64,000 nucleotides of DNA, taken from Streptomyces hydrogenans (GTDB lineage: Bacteria; Actinomycetota; Actinomycetes; Streptomycetales; Streptomycetaceae). Below are positions 42,691 to 51,355 of the stretch, one piece after another. The stretch spans positions 33,248-97,247 of the forward strand of contig NZ_BNBS01000014.1 of NCBI RefSeq assembly GCF_014656075.1, written 5' to 3'. A program made the position numbers and the translations under genes. The notes beneath the pieces are model-generated. The model saw only the letters and a list, made by a program, of their open reading frames with translations, made no database searches and had not been told where the DNA came from. Every line of letters starts with the position of its first letter. The stretch's first letter is position 1.

Positions 42691-43023
42691 TCAGTGCACG
42701 ATGGTGTAGCTGTGCCAGGCCAGGGTGCCCGGCGCGATCGAGTCGGTGCTGTTGGTGGGCAGGTAGATCGTGTCCTCGCCCCGGCAGTGCGGGGTCCGGT
42801 AGAGGATCAGGTCCACCAGGGTGCCGTTCTCGACCCGCGTCGCACCGAGCGGGAGCCGGTGGCAGCCCTGCACCGGCGGGCTCATCACCCGCACGACCTT
42901 CGCCCCGCGCGCCTCGTAGGTGACGGGGCCGACGGCGGTGCGGCCGAGGCCCGAGCAGCCCGCGACCGTGAGCGTGAGCAGCACGGCCCCGGTGGCGGTC
43001 GTGAGACGCCGGCGAACGGACAT
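42691..43023 (-). CDS. Small putative lipoprotein
   Basis: A 110-aa exported protein. The signal peptide MSVRRRLTTATGAVLLTLTVAGC ends in a lipobox (TVAGC, lipidated C23). The mature part contains two further cysteines (VQGCHRL, TPHCRGED) that may form a disulfide. RBS gaaggggat precedes the ATG. No family recognised. It diverges from the SNF2 helicase gene. Confidence 0.75.
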   Translation of the reverse strand: MSVRRRLTTATGAVLLTLTVAGCSGLGRTAVGPVTYEARGAKVVRVMSPPVQGCHRLPLGATRVENGTLVDLILYRTPHCRGEDTIYLPTNSTDSIAPGTLAWHSYTIVH

Positions 43024-43248
43024 GGCGGATCCCCTTCGGTCGGGCTAGCGAGGCGGTCGGCGGCAGCCCCGAGGGCGAAAGCCCTGGTCGACGCCACTTT
43101 CCCGCCCCCGGGGGCCGCTGTCATCCGGGGTTGGGCCGGTCGGGGGACGCGCGTCCGCGACCGTTGTCAGACCCCGCCCGTAAGGTCTGGGGTACCGACG
43201 TGGAAGCTCCGCGCCGGATCGGTGGACCCCGGGGGAGGAGGGCGGCAC

Positions 43249-46089
43249 GTGACGGAGCGCTGGACGGCCCGTGCCGCCGTCTTCCTGCCGGCCGCGCTGC
43301 CCCGCGACGGCCGGATCGCCCTCTGGGCACCCGACGGGACGGCCCTGGCCGCGCCCGACGGCCTCGCCGGGGCGGAGTCCACCCGGATCACCGTCGTCCG
43401 CAGGCACGGCACCGGCGCCCGCGGCCGGGAGGTGCCCGCCGTCACCCTGCCCGTCGCCACCGCGCTTCCCCTGCTGGTCGCCGCCCGGCACCGCCCCGCC
43501 GCCCACCCCGCCGCCGCCCGCTGGGGCGCGGCCGCCCTGCACGCCCTGCACCTCGTCGCCCGGGGCCGGCTGCTGCCCGGGCTCACCGCCGACGACCTCG
43601 ACGCCTGGCGGGCCGGTCCGCTCGACGCCGAGGACATCGCCCATCTGCGGGCCGTCGCCGCCGCCATGCCGTACGAGGCGCACGCGGTGCCCGTCGCCGG
43701 GTCGGGCCCGCTCGGGCTGCCCGACCCGGAGGCCCTGGTGCGGGCCTTCCTGGACGCGGTCGCCGACACCCTGCCCCGTACCCCCGCCGCCGTGCACGCG
43801 GTGGGCGCGCCTTTCGCCGCCGCGGCGCCGCAGCACCTGCCGGGGGCCCGGGCCTGGGCCGCCGAGGCCGCCGCCGGCATGGACGCCGGGGTGCGGATCT
43901 CGCTCCGCCTCGACCTCTCCGCCGCCGAGCTCTTCGACACCGCCGAGGACGCCGAGGGCGGCCCCGAGCGGCAGGCCGCGGCCGCCGTCCTCCAGGTGCA
44001 CAGCCTCGCCGACCCGACCCTCGTCATCGACGCCGCCGCCCTCTGGGCCGGGGAGGGCGAGCACTTCGGCCCCCGCGCCCGGATCGACGCCCTCCTCGCC
44101 CTGCGTCGCGCCGCCCGGATCTGGCCCCCGCTCGGCCGGCTCCTGGAGCGGGACGCGCCGGACGTCCTCGCCGTCACCGAGGCCGAGCTGTACGAGCTGC
44201 TGGGCCCCGCCGCGGCCCGGCTCGCCGACGCGGGGGTCGCCCTGCACTGGCCGCGCGACCTGGCCCGCTCGCTCAGCGCCTCGGCCGTCGTCCGCCCCGC
44301 CCGCTCCGCGCCCGGTTCCGCCACCGACGGCACCAGCTTCTTCGACTCCACCGAACTGCTCCGCTTCGACTGGCAGCTCGCCCTCGACGGCGATCCGCTC
44401 ACCCAGGGCGAGATGGACGTCCTCGCCGAGGCCCACCGCCCCGTCGTACGGCTCCGCGACCGCTGGGTCGTCGTCGACCCCGATCTCGTCCGCAAGGCCC
44501 GCAAGCGCGAACTGGGCCTGCTGGAACCGGTCGACGCCCTCGCCGCCGCCCTCACCGGCAGCGCCGAGGTCGACGGCGAGACGGTCCCCGCCGTGCCCGT
44601 CGGCGCGCTCGCGGTCCTCCGCGACCGGCTGCTCGCCGGCCCCGAGGCGGCCGCGCCGCCGCCCGGACTCACCGCCACCCTGCGGGACTACCAGCTCCGC
44701 GGCCTCGCCTGGCTCGACCTGATGACCTCGCTGGGCCTCGGCGGCTGCCTCGCCGACGACATGGGCCTCGGCAAGACGGTCACCCTCCTCGCCCTCCACC
44801 TGCGCCGGGCCCGCCGCGAGCCCACCCTCGTCGTCTGCCCGGCCTCCCTCCTCGGCAACTGGCAGCGGGAGGCGGCCCGGTTCGCCCCCGGCGTGCCGGT
44901 CCGCCGCTTCCACGGCACCGCGCGCGAGCTCGGCGACCTCGACGGCGGGATCGTCCTCACCACCTACGGCACCCTGCGCACCCGCGCCGCCCAGCTCGCC
45001 GAGCGGCCCTGGGGGATGATCGTCGCCGACGAGGCCCAGCACGTGAAGAACCCCTTCTCCGCCACCGCCAAGGCGCTGCGGACCCTGCCCGCGCCCGCGC
45101 GGGTCGCCCTCACCGGCACGCCCGTGGAGAACAACCTCTCCGAGCTGTGGGCCCTCCTCGACTGGACCACCCCCGGACTCCTCGGCCCCCTCAAGGCCTT
45201 CCGGGCCCGGCACGCCCGCGCCGCGGAGAACCACGAGGAGCTGGAGAACGAGGAGGCGGTGGAGCGGCTAGCCCGCCTCGTCCGCCCCTTCCTGCTGCGC
45301 CGCCGCAAGTCCGACCCCGGCATCGTGCCCGAGCTGCCGCCCAAGACCGAGTCCGACCACCCGGTGCCGCTCACCCGTGAACAGGCGTCGCTGTACGAGG
45401 CGGTGGTCCGCGAGACGCTGGGCCGGATCGAGGAGGCCGAGGGGATGGCCCGGCGCGGACTGGTGATGAAGCTGCTGACCTCTCTCAAGCAGATCTGCAA
45501 CCACCCCGCCCAGTACCTCAAGGAGGATGCCCCGCGCGGCGGCACCGCCCGCCTCGCCGGCCGCTCCGGCAAGCTGGCCCTCCTCGACGAACTGCTCGAC
45601 ACCATCCTCGCCGAGGGCGGCTCCGTCCTGGTCTTCACCCAGTACGTGTCGATGGCCCGGCTCCTCGCCGACCACCTCACCGCCCGCGGGATCGGCAGCC
45701 AACTCCTCCACGGAGGCACCCCCGTGGCGGAGCGGGAGCGGATGGTCGACCGCTTCCAGGCCGGCGAGGTCCCCGTCTTCCTGCTCTCCCTCAAGGCCGC
45801 CGGCACCGGCCTCAACCTCACCCGCGCCGGCCACGTCGTGCACTACGACCGCTGGTGGAACCCGGCGGTCGAGGACCAGGCCACCGACCGCGCCTACCGG
45901 ATCGGGCAGACCCAGCCCGTGCAGGTCCACCGGCTCGTCACCGAGGGCACCGTCGAGGACCGCATCGCCGAACTGCTCCGCGCCAAGAAGGCCCTGGCCG
46001 ACGCCGTCCTGGGCTCCGGCGAGGCCGCCTTCACCGAGCTCACCGACCGAGAGCTGGCCGATCTGGTCTCCCTGAGGAGGTCCGCGTGA
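43249..46089 (+). CDS. SNF2-family DEAD/DEAH helicase-like ATPase
   Basis: A 946-aa SWI2/SNF2 ATPase. The N-terminal 450 residues form the bacterial SNF2-associated region. The ATPase core has motif I LADDMGLGKTVTLLAL, motif II VADEAQHVKNP and motif III LTGTPVENNLSELW. The second lobe has LVFTQYVSMARLL, LLSLKAAGTGLNLTRAGHVVHYDRWWNPAVEDQ and the SNF2 signature DRAYRIGQTQPVQVHRL. It is probably a dsDNA translocase acting in DNA repair or nucleoprotein remodelling. GTG 43249 has gggggaggaggg just upstream; the long in-frame extension before it is not plausible. It ends in a GTGA overlap with the SWIM protein gene. Confidence 0.92.
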   Translation: MTERWTARAAVFLPAALPRDGRIALWAPDGTALAAPDGLAGAESTRITVVRRHGTGARGREVPAVTLPVATALPLLVAARHRPAAHPAAARWGAAALHALHLVARGRLLPGLTADDLDAWRAGPLDAEDIAHLRAVAAAMPYEAHAVPVAGSGPLGLPDPEALVRAFLDAVADTLPRTPAAVHAVGAPFAAAAPQHLPGARAWAAEAAAGMDAGVRISLRLDLSAAELFDTAEDAEGGPERQAAAAVLQVHSLADPTLVIDAAALWAGEGEHFGPRARIDALLALRRAARIWPPLGRLLERDAPDVLAVTEAELYELLGPAAARLADAGVALHWPRDLARSLSASAVVRPARSAPGSATDGTSFFDSTELLRFDWQLALDGDPLTQGEMDVLAEAHRPVVRLRDRWVVVDPDLVRKARKRELGLLEPVDALAAALTGSAEVDGETVPAVPVGALAVLRDRLLAGPEAAAPPPGLTATLRDYQLRGLAWLDLMTSLGLGGCLADDMGLGKTVTLLALHLRRARREPTLVVCPASLLGNWQREAARFAPGVPVRRFHGTARELGDLDGGIVLTTYGTLRTRAAQLAERPWGMIVADEAQHVKNPFSATAKALRTLPAPARVALTGTPVENNLSELWALLDWTTPGLLGPLKAFRARHARAAENHEELENEEAVERLARLVRPFLLRRRKSDPGIVPELPPKTESDHPVPLTREQASLYEAVVRETLGRIEEAEGMARRGLVMKLLTSLKQICNHPAQYLKEDAPRGGTARLAGRSGKLALLDELLDTILAEGGSVLVFTQYVSMARLLADHLTARGIGSQLLHGGTPVAERERMVDRFQAGEVPVFLLSLKAAGTGLNLTRAGHVVHYDRWWNPAVEDQATDRAYRIGQTQPVQVHRLVTEGTVEDRIAELLRAKKALADAVLGSGEAAFTELTDRELADLVSLRRSA

Positions 46090-47363
46090 ACCGCCCCGGA
46101 GCCCGGGCCGCCCGCCCCGCGCCGGGGGCCGGTCCCCGCCACGACGACCGCCGTCGCACCTTCCCGGCCGTGCCGCCCCGCGAGACCGCCGACGGCCGCT
46201 TCGCCGCCACCTGGTGGGGCAACGCCTGGGTGGCCGCCCTGGAGCGCACCGCCCTCGACCAGGCCCGCCTCGGCCGGGGCCGGGCCTACGCGGAGCGCGG
46301 CCACGTCGACGCGATCACCGTCACCCCCGGCCGGGTCGTCGCCTATGTGCACGGCAGCCGGATCCGCCCGTACCGCACCGAGATCCGGATGCGGACCCTC
46401 GGCGACGACGGCTGGGAGCTGTTCCTCGACGAGGCCGCGGGCCGCCCCGAGCACATGGCCGCCCTCCTCGACAAGGAGGTCCCGCACGCCCTGGAGGCGG
46501 TCGAGGGGCTGCTGCCCGCCCCCGGCGACCTGCTGCCCGACTGCTCCTGCCCCGACGACGGCTTCCCCTGCAAGCACGCCGCCGCCCTCTGCTACCAGGC
46601 CGCCCGCCTCCTCGACGAGGACCCCTTCGTCCTCTTCCTGATGCGCGGACGGGGCGAGGGGGAGCTCCTCGCCGAGCTCTCCCGGCGCAACGCGGTCCGG
46701 TCCGCCGCCGAGAGCGCCGCCACCGCGCCCGTCCTGCCCGCCGTGCCCGCCCGCGAGGTGCTCACCGCCGGGCCCCCGCTGCCGCTGCCCCCGCCGTTGC
46801 CCCTCCCGGACCGGCCCGGGCGTCCCGCCGTCTTCCCGCCGGACCCGCACGCCCCCGACCCCCTCGCGCTCGACCTGCTGGCCGGCGAGGCCGCCGCCCG
46901 CGCCCACGCCTTCCTCGCCACCGGGCAGGATCCGGTCGCCGCCCTCACCCCCTGGCAGGACGCGGTCCGGCTGGCCGCCGCCCACCCCGGCTCCGGGCTC
47001 ACCGCCTCGACCCGGGCGCTCTACCGGGACCTCGCGGACGCCCTCGACCGGACCCCCACCGATCTGGCCCGGGCCGTCGCCGCCTGGCGCCAGGGCGGAG
47101 CGGAGGGCCTCGCGGTCCTGGAGGAGCCCTGGGACCCGCCGGCCGGTCCGTTCGACCGCGCGAGACCCGCCCTCCTCGCCGCCGACTTCCCGGCCTTCCG
47201 GCCCTGGCGCAACCGGCTCTCCACCGGCTCGCTCCAACTCCGGCTGGGCAAGGACGGCCTGTGGTACCCGTACGAGTCGGACCGCGGCCGCGAGGACTGG
47301 TGGCCGCGCGGCACGCCCGACCCCGACCCGGTCGGAGCGCTCACCGAACTCCTCGGCCGGTAG
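46086..47363 (+). CDS. SWIM zinc-finger protein coupled to SNF2 ATPase
   Basis: A 425-aa protein whose N-terminal region (TWWGNAWVAALERTALDQARLGRGRAYAERGHV) and SWIM motif CSCPDDGFPCKHAAALCY (CxC...CxH, about 155-172) are recognised. The SWIM motif chelates zinc and is thought to bind DNA or protein. The C-terminal half is Pro/Ala-rich and less conserved. GTG 46086 overlaps the SNF2 stop (GTGA), with aggagg upstream inside the SNF2 gene, so both proteins are made together. The coupling suggests that they form one complex, an inference supported by the frequent co-occurrence of SWIM and SNF2 proteins. Confidence 0.9.
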   Translation: MNRPGARAARPAPGAGPRHDDRRRTFPAVPPRETADGRFAATWWGNAWVAALERTALDQARLGRGRAYAERGHVDAITVTPGRVVAYVHGSRIRPYRTEIRMRTLGDDGWELFLDEAAGRPEHMAALLDKEVPHALEAVEGLLPAPGDLLPDCSCPDDGFPCKHAAALCYQAARLLDEDPFVLFLMRGRGEGELLAELSRRNAVRSAAESAATAPVLPAVPAREVLTAGPPLPLPPPLPLPDRPGRPAVFPPDPHAPDPLALDLLAGEAAARAHAFLATGQDPVAALTPWQDAVRLAAAHPGSGLTASTRALYRDLADALDRTPTDLARAVAAWRQGGAEGLAVLEEPWDPPAGPFDRARPALLAADFPAFRPWRNRLSTGSLQLRLGKDGLWYPYESDRGREDWWPRGTPDPDPVGALTELLGR

Positions 47364-47472
47364 CACCGTCCGAGGGAACACCCGCCTCGTCACTCGAACG
47401 GAAACTCCCTCGAAGGAGTGAAACCCGCCGACGGCCGGATCCGGCAGACGCGTTCGTCGCGTTTATTCCGGT

Positions 47473-47488
47473 ACGGGCACTTGCCCGT
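47473..47488 (+). promoter_or_regulatory. Small hairpin in chaplin leader
   Basis: ACGGGCA (47473-47479) and TGCCCGT (47482-47488) form a 7-bp stem with a 2-nt spacer, 23 nt before the chaplin start, just upstream of the RBS ggaaggcaggaag. The 148 bp between the SWIM gene and the chaplin hold no gene. Confidence 0.35.
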
Positions 47489-47511
47489 GCAACTCCGGAA
47501 GGCAGGAAGCC

Positions 47512-48306
47512 ATGAGGCAGATGCGCCGAAGTGGTCTGGCCACACTGTTGGTCACGGGTGGTGCGCTCGCGCTGTCGGCGGGCGCCGCCCACGCGGACTC
47601 GGGTGCCGAGGGCGCCGCGGTCGGCTCGCCGGGAGTCGGCTCCGGCAACACGCTCCAGCTGCCGGTCCACGTACCGGTCAACCTCTGCGGGAACACGGTC
47701 AACGTGGTCGGGCTGCTCAACCCGGCCATGGGCAACTCGTGCGCCAACACCTCGGCCCCGGCCGGGGAGGACCGGGACGGCGGCCCCGGCCGCACCCACA
47801 AGGACGAGGCCGTGACCCCGCGCGGCGGCGAGCAGACCGACAGCCGCGGCGGCTCCTCCGATGGCGGCGCGGTCAACGGCGGCGGATCCACCGCCGAGAG
47901 CCACGCCGAGGGCTCCCCGGGCGTGCTGTCCGGGAACGGCCTCCAGCTCCCGATCGACCTGCCGGTCAACGTCGTCGGCAACTCGGTCAACGTTGTGGGC
48001 GTCGGCAACCCGGCCGTGGGCAACACCGGGGTCAACGCCCCGAGCACCCCCGAGGAGCCGCAGGTCGAGATCCCGACCCCGCGCCCGCAGACCCCGGTGC
48101 GCAACCTGCCCCCGAAGCCGGTCGCCGAGCAGGAGAAGCCCTCCGTGCCCGCCCCGGCCCCGGCCCCGCAGGGCGAGAGCAGCACCCAGTCGCTCGCCGC
48201 GACCGGCAGCGAGCCCGTCGGCTACGCCGCCGCGGGCAGCGCCGCGCTCCTCCTCGGCGGCGCGCTGATGTACCGCCGCGCCCGCCGCGCGGCCGACCAG
48301 GTCTGA
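47512..48306 (+). CDS. Long chaplin with two chaplin domains and LAATG sortase signal
   Basis: A 264-aa cell-wall-anchored hydrophobic protein of the aerial-hypha surface. The signal peptide ends near AAHADS. Chaplin domain 1 (about 38-80) contains VGSGNTLQLPVHVPVNLC and GNTVNVVGLLNPAMGNSC, with two cysteines; domain 2 (about 134-176) repeats the pattern but has no cysteine. A Gly/Ser/Asp-rich spacer separates them, a Pro-rich linker follows. The sorting signal is LAATG, a hydrophobic helix and RRARR, the class E sortase type. In S. coelicolor the long chaplins anchor the short ones to the wall. RBS ggcaggaag fits the ATG. Confidence 0.93.
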   Translation: MRQMRRSGLATLLVTGGALALSAGAAHADSGAEGAAVGSPGVGSGNTLQLPVHVPVNLCGNTVNVVGLLNPAMGNSCANTSAPAGEDRDGGPGRTHKDEAVTPRGGEQTDSRGGSSDGGAVNGGGSTAESHAEGSPGVLSGNGLQLPIDLPVNVVGNSVNVVGVGNPAVGNTGVNAPSTPEEPQVEIPTPRPQTPVRNLPPKPVAEQEKPSVPAPAPAPQGESSTQSLAATGSEPVGYAAAGSAALLLGGALMYRRARRAADQV

Positions 48307-48309
48307 CCC

Positions 48310-48334
48310 CCGGACCTCCCACGCCGGGGTCCGG
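48310..48334 (+). terminator. Chaplin terminator
   Basis: CCGGACC (48310-48316) and GGTCCGG (48328-48334), a 7-bp stem with an 11-nt loop, just after the chaplin stop. Confidence 0.5.
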
Positions 48335-48395
48335 CCCCGCCGACGCCCGAGCCGTCAGCGTCCGGCCCGGCGTCCCTCCGCGCCCGTCGTGCCCG

Positions 48396-49106
48396 TCACG
48401 CCGGGCGCGTCCCCGTGTCCGGAGGCGTCCCCCGGTCCGAGCCGAACGGCCCCGCGCGCCAGGCCCGCAGCACGGTCTCGATGGTGGGGGAGACCCGGGT
48501 GCGGGCCTGGTGCCGGGGGACGCCGCGCATCAGCAGCGCGTCGTACGGCGTGTCCACGTGCCGTACCGAGGCGCGCACCGCGGCCGTCACGGCGCCCCGG
48601 TCGAGGGCGCGTCCGGCGGCCGTCCTGCCCACCCGGCCGCTGCCCTTCGCCGAGGCGTGGACGGCGATCTCGGTCGCGCGCTCCGACGGCATCGCGGGGA
48701 ACAGCCGCAGGATCTCCGCCCGCAGGGCCTCGGTGACCCCGGCGTCCCGCACCGCGCGCCGCTCCGCGTCCCGGGCCCGGCGCCTGGCCCGGGCCTCGGT
48801 GTCGGCGAGGCAGGCCGCCTCCGCCCGGGCGAGGGCCGCCTCCTCGACCAGCAGCCCCTGGCGTTCGTACCGGGTGCGGCGCCGGTTGTGGCGCACCACC
48901 ACGGCCCACAGGGCGCTCTGTTCCCGGGCGCGCCGGGTGAGCGCGGTGTCGCCGCGGCGCAGGAAGACGAGGTGGCCGAGGTCGGCGCAGTCCAGGCAGA
49001 CGGGACGGCCGTACTCGACGATCATGCGCTCCAGCGGGCCCCGGTGGCACTCCGAGCAGCGGCGGCGACGCAGCGGTTCGACGACGACGGGGGCGACGAG
49101 GTCCAT
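48396..49106 (-). CDS. DUF2293 domain protein
   Basis: A 236-aa basic protein. N-terminal CSECH and CLDCADLGHL could form a zinc-binding site. The C-terminal DUF2293 signature is clear: ERATEIAVHASAKGSGRVGRTAAGRALD and HVDTPYDALLMRG, then ARTRVSPTIETVLRAWR. The many arginines suggest nucleic-acid binding, but no function is known. Complete by length. The downstream hypothetical gene lies 12 nt before its start on the same strand, so the two form an operon. Confidence 0.82.
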   Translation of the reverse strand: MDLVAPVVVEPLRRRRCSECHRGPLERMIVEYGRPVCLDCADLGHLVFLRRGDTALTRRAREQSALWAVVVRHNRRRTRYERQGLLVEEAALARAEAACLADTEARARRRARDAERRAVRDAGVTEALRAEILRLFPAMPSERATEIAVHASAKGSGRVGRTAAGRALDRGAVTAAVRASVRHVDTPYDALLMRGVPRHQARTRVSPTIETVLRAWRAGPFGSDRGTPPDTGTRPA

Positions 49107-49118
49107 GGCCGTGCCCCC

Positions 49119-49577
49119 TCAGCGGAGTCCGGGCGCGGCGGCGGCGATGAACCGGCCGAGGGCGTCCTTGGCCCGGTCGGACCGGCGTGCCCGGTCCGCC
49201 GTGCCCACCGCCTCGTGCATGCAGTGGGTCTCGTCGAACGCGGCCTCGGCGAGCCGCCGTAGGTCCGGGTCGTCGCAGACCAGCTGGACGCGGAAGAGGG
49301 CCTGGCGGGCCGCGGTCCGCTGCCGGTAGGAGGCGTGCCGGGACTCCTCGGCCTCCTCCGAGCCGGGCTCCTCGACGGCCCGGAACCAGCGGTCGTTCTG
49401 GCTGTGCCGGTACTCGACGACGGCGCCGGCGAACGCGCTGTAGGTGGTGATCCGCTCCTGGCGGAGCTGTTCGTGCCGGGTGAGCGCGGCCGTGCGCAGC
49501 GTCGCCCGGCCCTGGAACCAGTGGGTGGCGATCACGCCGAGGAGCGTGCCCGCCACCGCTATGAGCGCCACGTCCAT
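49119..49577 (-). CDS. Membrane-anchored hypothetical protein, 152 aa
   Basis: I do not recognise a named family. One N-terminal hydrophobic helix (MDVALIAVAGTLLGVIATHWF) is followed by a charged, mainly helical cytoplasmic part (LTRHEQLRQERITTYSAFAGAVVEYRHSQNDRW), a layout seen in many short actinobacterial proteins. ATG 49577 has GGAGGA at good spacing. It is co-directional with the DUF2293 gene and 12 nt upstream of it. Confidence 0.7.
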   Translation of the reverse strand: MDVALIAVAGTLLGVIATHWFQGRATLRTAALTRHEQLRQERITTYSAFAGAVVEYRHSQNDRWFRAVEEPGSEEAEESRHASYRQRTAARQALFRVQLVCDDPDLRRLAEAAFDETHCMHEAVGTADRARRSDRAKDALGRFIAAAAPGLR

Positions 49578-49662
49578 GCCCGGTCGTCCTCCCCGTACCG
49601 CCGTCCCGCCCGCCCGAAGATCCATCGGACCGTCAGATCATGACAGCCGTACGGCGGTCGCG

Positions 49663-50022
49663 TCACCGGTGCGCGTCGGACCGGGCGTCGAGCGCCGCCG
49701 CGAGCCGGTCCCGGGCCGCGGTCTGCGCGGCGATCCGGGCGTCGAGCACCGCGAGCCGTTCGCGGGCGATCTCCAGGCCGCGGGCGGAGGGGCGCACCGA
49801 CGGCAGGTCCCCGTCGAGGCAGGAGCGGAAGGCGGCGACGTCGTCCAGGGTGAGCCCGGCGTCGAGGAGGTACCGGATGTTGGTGACGCGGACGACCGCG
49901 GTCTCCTCGTACACCCGGTAGCCGTTGGCCGCGCGGACCGAGGAGACGAGTCCCGCCTGCTCGTAGTGGCGCAGGGACCGCGCCGACACGCCCGTCCTGC
50001 GGGCCAGTTCACCGATGCGCAT
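49663..50022 (-). CDS. MerR-family transcriptional regulator
   Basis: A 119-aa compact MerR protein. The winged HTH starts at residue 1: MRIGELARRTGVSARSLRHYEQAGLV, then ANGYRVY, and the dimerisation coiled coil (about 80-115) closes it. No Cys cluster or ligand-binding domain is present, so the signal is unknown. It lies 13 nt downstream of the SDR gene on the same strand, implying one operon that it probably autoregulates. A MerR-type operator is visible upstream of the SDR start. Confidence 0.9.
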   Translation of the reverse strand: MRIGELARRTGVSARSLRHYEQAGLVSSVRAANGYRVYEETAVVRVTNIRYLLDAGLTLDDVAAFRSCLDGDLPSVRPSARGLEIARERLAVLDARIAAQTAARDRLAAALDARSDAHR

Positions 50023-50035
50023 CCGCGCAGTCGTA

Positions 50036-50812
50036 TCACGTGACGAGTGCGCCCCCGTCGACCGGGAGCACGGTCCCGGTGAGGAAGGCGGCCTCGGGAG
50101 CGGCGAGCGCGGTGACCGCCCAGGCGACCTCCTCGGGCCGGCCGACCCGGCCGAGCGGGGTGTGCGCGAGCTGCCAGGCCCGCACCGCGCGGCGCTGCTC
50201 CGGTGTGAGGCCGCTGTGGTCGGCGATCGGGGTGTCGATCGCTCCGGGGGCGACGGCCACCACCCGGACGCCGGCGGGCGCGAGTTCGACGGCCCAGCAG
50301 CGCGTGAGGGTCTCCAGGGCGCTCTTGGTCGCGGGGTAGACCGAGTTGCCGGGCCAGCCGCGCTGTCCGATCGTCGTCGTCACGTTCACGACGACGCCTC
50401 CGGAGGCGCGCAGCGCGGGGACGGCGGCCTGGGTGAGCAGGACGGGCGCGAGGAGGTTGGTCTCCAGGAGGGGAGCGATCACCGCCCGGTCGAGGGTGCC
50501 CAGGGGGCCGCCCGCGGCGATGCCGGCGTTGTTGACCAGGACGTCGAGGCGGCCGTGGTCGGCGAGCACCCGGCGTACGAGCTCCTCGGGCGCGCCCTCG
50601 GCGGTGATGTCGGCGGGGTGCGGGTGGATCGCGGCGGGGGCCTCGGCCGCGGTCTCGCGCAGCGGTCCGGGCCTGCGGCCCACGGCGACGACGGTCGCGC
50701 CCTGCCGGGCGAAGGCCCGGGCGGTGGCCCGGCCGATGCCGGTGCCCGCGCCGGTGACGAGGACGACCCGGGGGGAGGAGGTGCCGGTGGCGGGTGTGGT
50801 GGTGGTGTCCAT
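50036..50812 (-). CDS. SDR-family NAD(P)-dependent oxidoreductase
   Basis: A 258-aa classical short-chain dehydrogenase. Cofactor motif VLVTGAGTGIGRATARAF (TGxxxGxG), NNAG (LVNNAGIAAGG) and the catalytic tyrosine-lysine pair YPATKSALE, with the serine/threonine in NVTTTIGQRG; the serine usual at this position is replaced by a threonine. The last strand LPVDGGALVT is typical. VAVGRRPG after beta2 suggests NADP preference. The substrate is unknown. ATG 50812; transcribed with the MerR gene. Confidence 0.91.
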   Translation of the reverse strand: MDTTTTPATGTSSPRVVLVTGAGTGIGRATARAFARQGATVVAVGRRPGPLRETAAEAPAAIHPHPADITAEGAPEELVRRVLADHGRLDVLVNNAGIAAGGPLGTLDRAVIAPLLETNLLAPVLLTQAAVPALRASGGVVVNVTTTIGQRGWPGNSVYPATKSALETLTRCWAVELAPAGVRVVAVAPGAIDTPIADHSGLTPEQRRAVRAWQLAHTPLGRVGRPEEVAWAVTALAAPEAAFLTGTVLPVDGGALVT

Positions 50813-50826
50813 GAATCCGATGGTGG

Positions 50827-50853
50827 AACCGTGACGCCAGTGGCAAGGTCAAG
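50827..50853 (-). promoter_or_regulatory. MerR-type operator/promoter of the SDR-MerR operon
   Basis: On the reverse strand the sequence CTTGACCTTGCC-ACTGGC-GTCACGGTT begins with a perfect -35 (TTGACC, 50847-50852). The ACCTTG.../...CACGGT imperfect dyad lies in a long (about 19 bp) spacer, the hallmark of MerR-activated promoters. The -10 region is weak. The same DNA holds a CAAGGT box 7 nt before the divergent gene at 50857. Confidence 0.55.
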
Positions 50854-50856
50854 TCC

Positions 50857-51327
50857 ATGGCGCACGACGACCGTTCCCTTCCTCCCCACGAGCTGTGGGC
50901 GGCCCTGTCGTGGGAGGCGCGGGAGCGGGTGGACGCCCACGTGGTGCGGCGGGCCCGGCTGCGGGCGACCCGGGAGGTCCTCGACGCCGGGGTGCTTCCG
51001 CGCCCGGGGCTGTACGCGTGCCTCGAACTGGTCCACGTGCGGGAGGAGATCCTCGCCGACCGGCTCGTCCCGCCGCCGCCCCGCGACGCGGACACGCTGA
51101 CGGCGGGGGCGCGGGCGCTCGGCCGGCCGGTCGTCGCCCTGGAGCTGGAGTGGGACTGGGACAGCTGGGGCACGGTCCTGGTGCTGTCCGCCGTGGACGG
51201 GGCGGGGGAGCGGACGTGTCTCGCCCAGTGGCAGGGGGTCCCGTGGGACGGGCCGCTCGCGGTCGCGGCGGACGTCGCCGGGCGGCTCGGGGCGGAGCTG
51301 CGCGGGCCGGGTGCGGACGGGCCCTGA
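50857..51327 (+). CDS. Hypothetical protein, 156 aa
   Basis: No family recognised. A soluble mixed alpha/beta protein with an N-terminal helical part (LWAALSWEARERVDAHVVRRARLRATREVLDAG) and a Trp-rich segment LELEWDWDSWGTVLVLSAVDG. No signal or membrane segment. It is transcribed away from the SDR operon and 28 nt before the kinase-like gene, with which it may be co-transcribed. Confidence 0.65.
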   Translation: MAHDDRSLPPHELWAALSWEARERVDAHVVRRARLRATREVLDAGVLPRPGLYACLELVHVREEILADRLVPPPPRDADTLTAGARALGRPVVALELEWDWDSWGTVLVLSAVDGAGERTCLAQWQGVPWDGPLAVAADVAGRLGAELRGPGADGP

Positions 51328-51355
51328 GCGGCGGGCGCAGGGCAGAATGGGCGGG

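Noticed and set aside
42694..43248. N-terminal extension of the SNF2 helicase to 42694
   Set aside because: The in-frame stretch is antisense to the lipoprotein gene, low complexity, and a strong RBS precedes GTG 43249.
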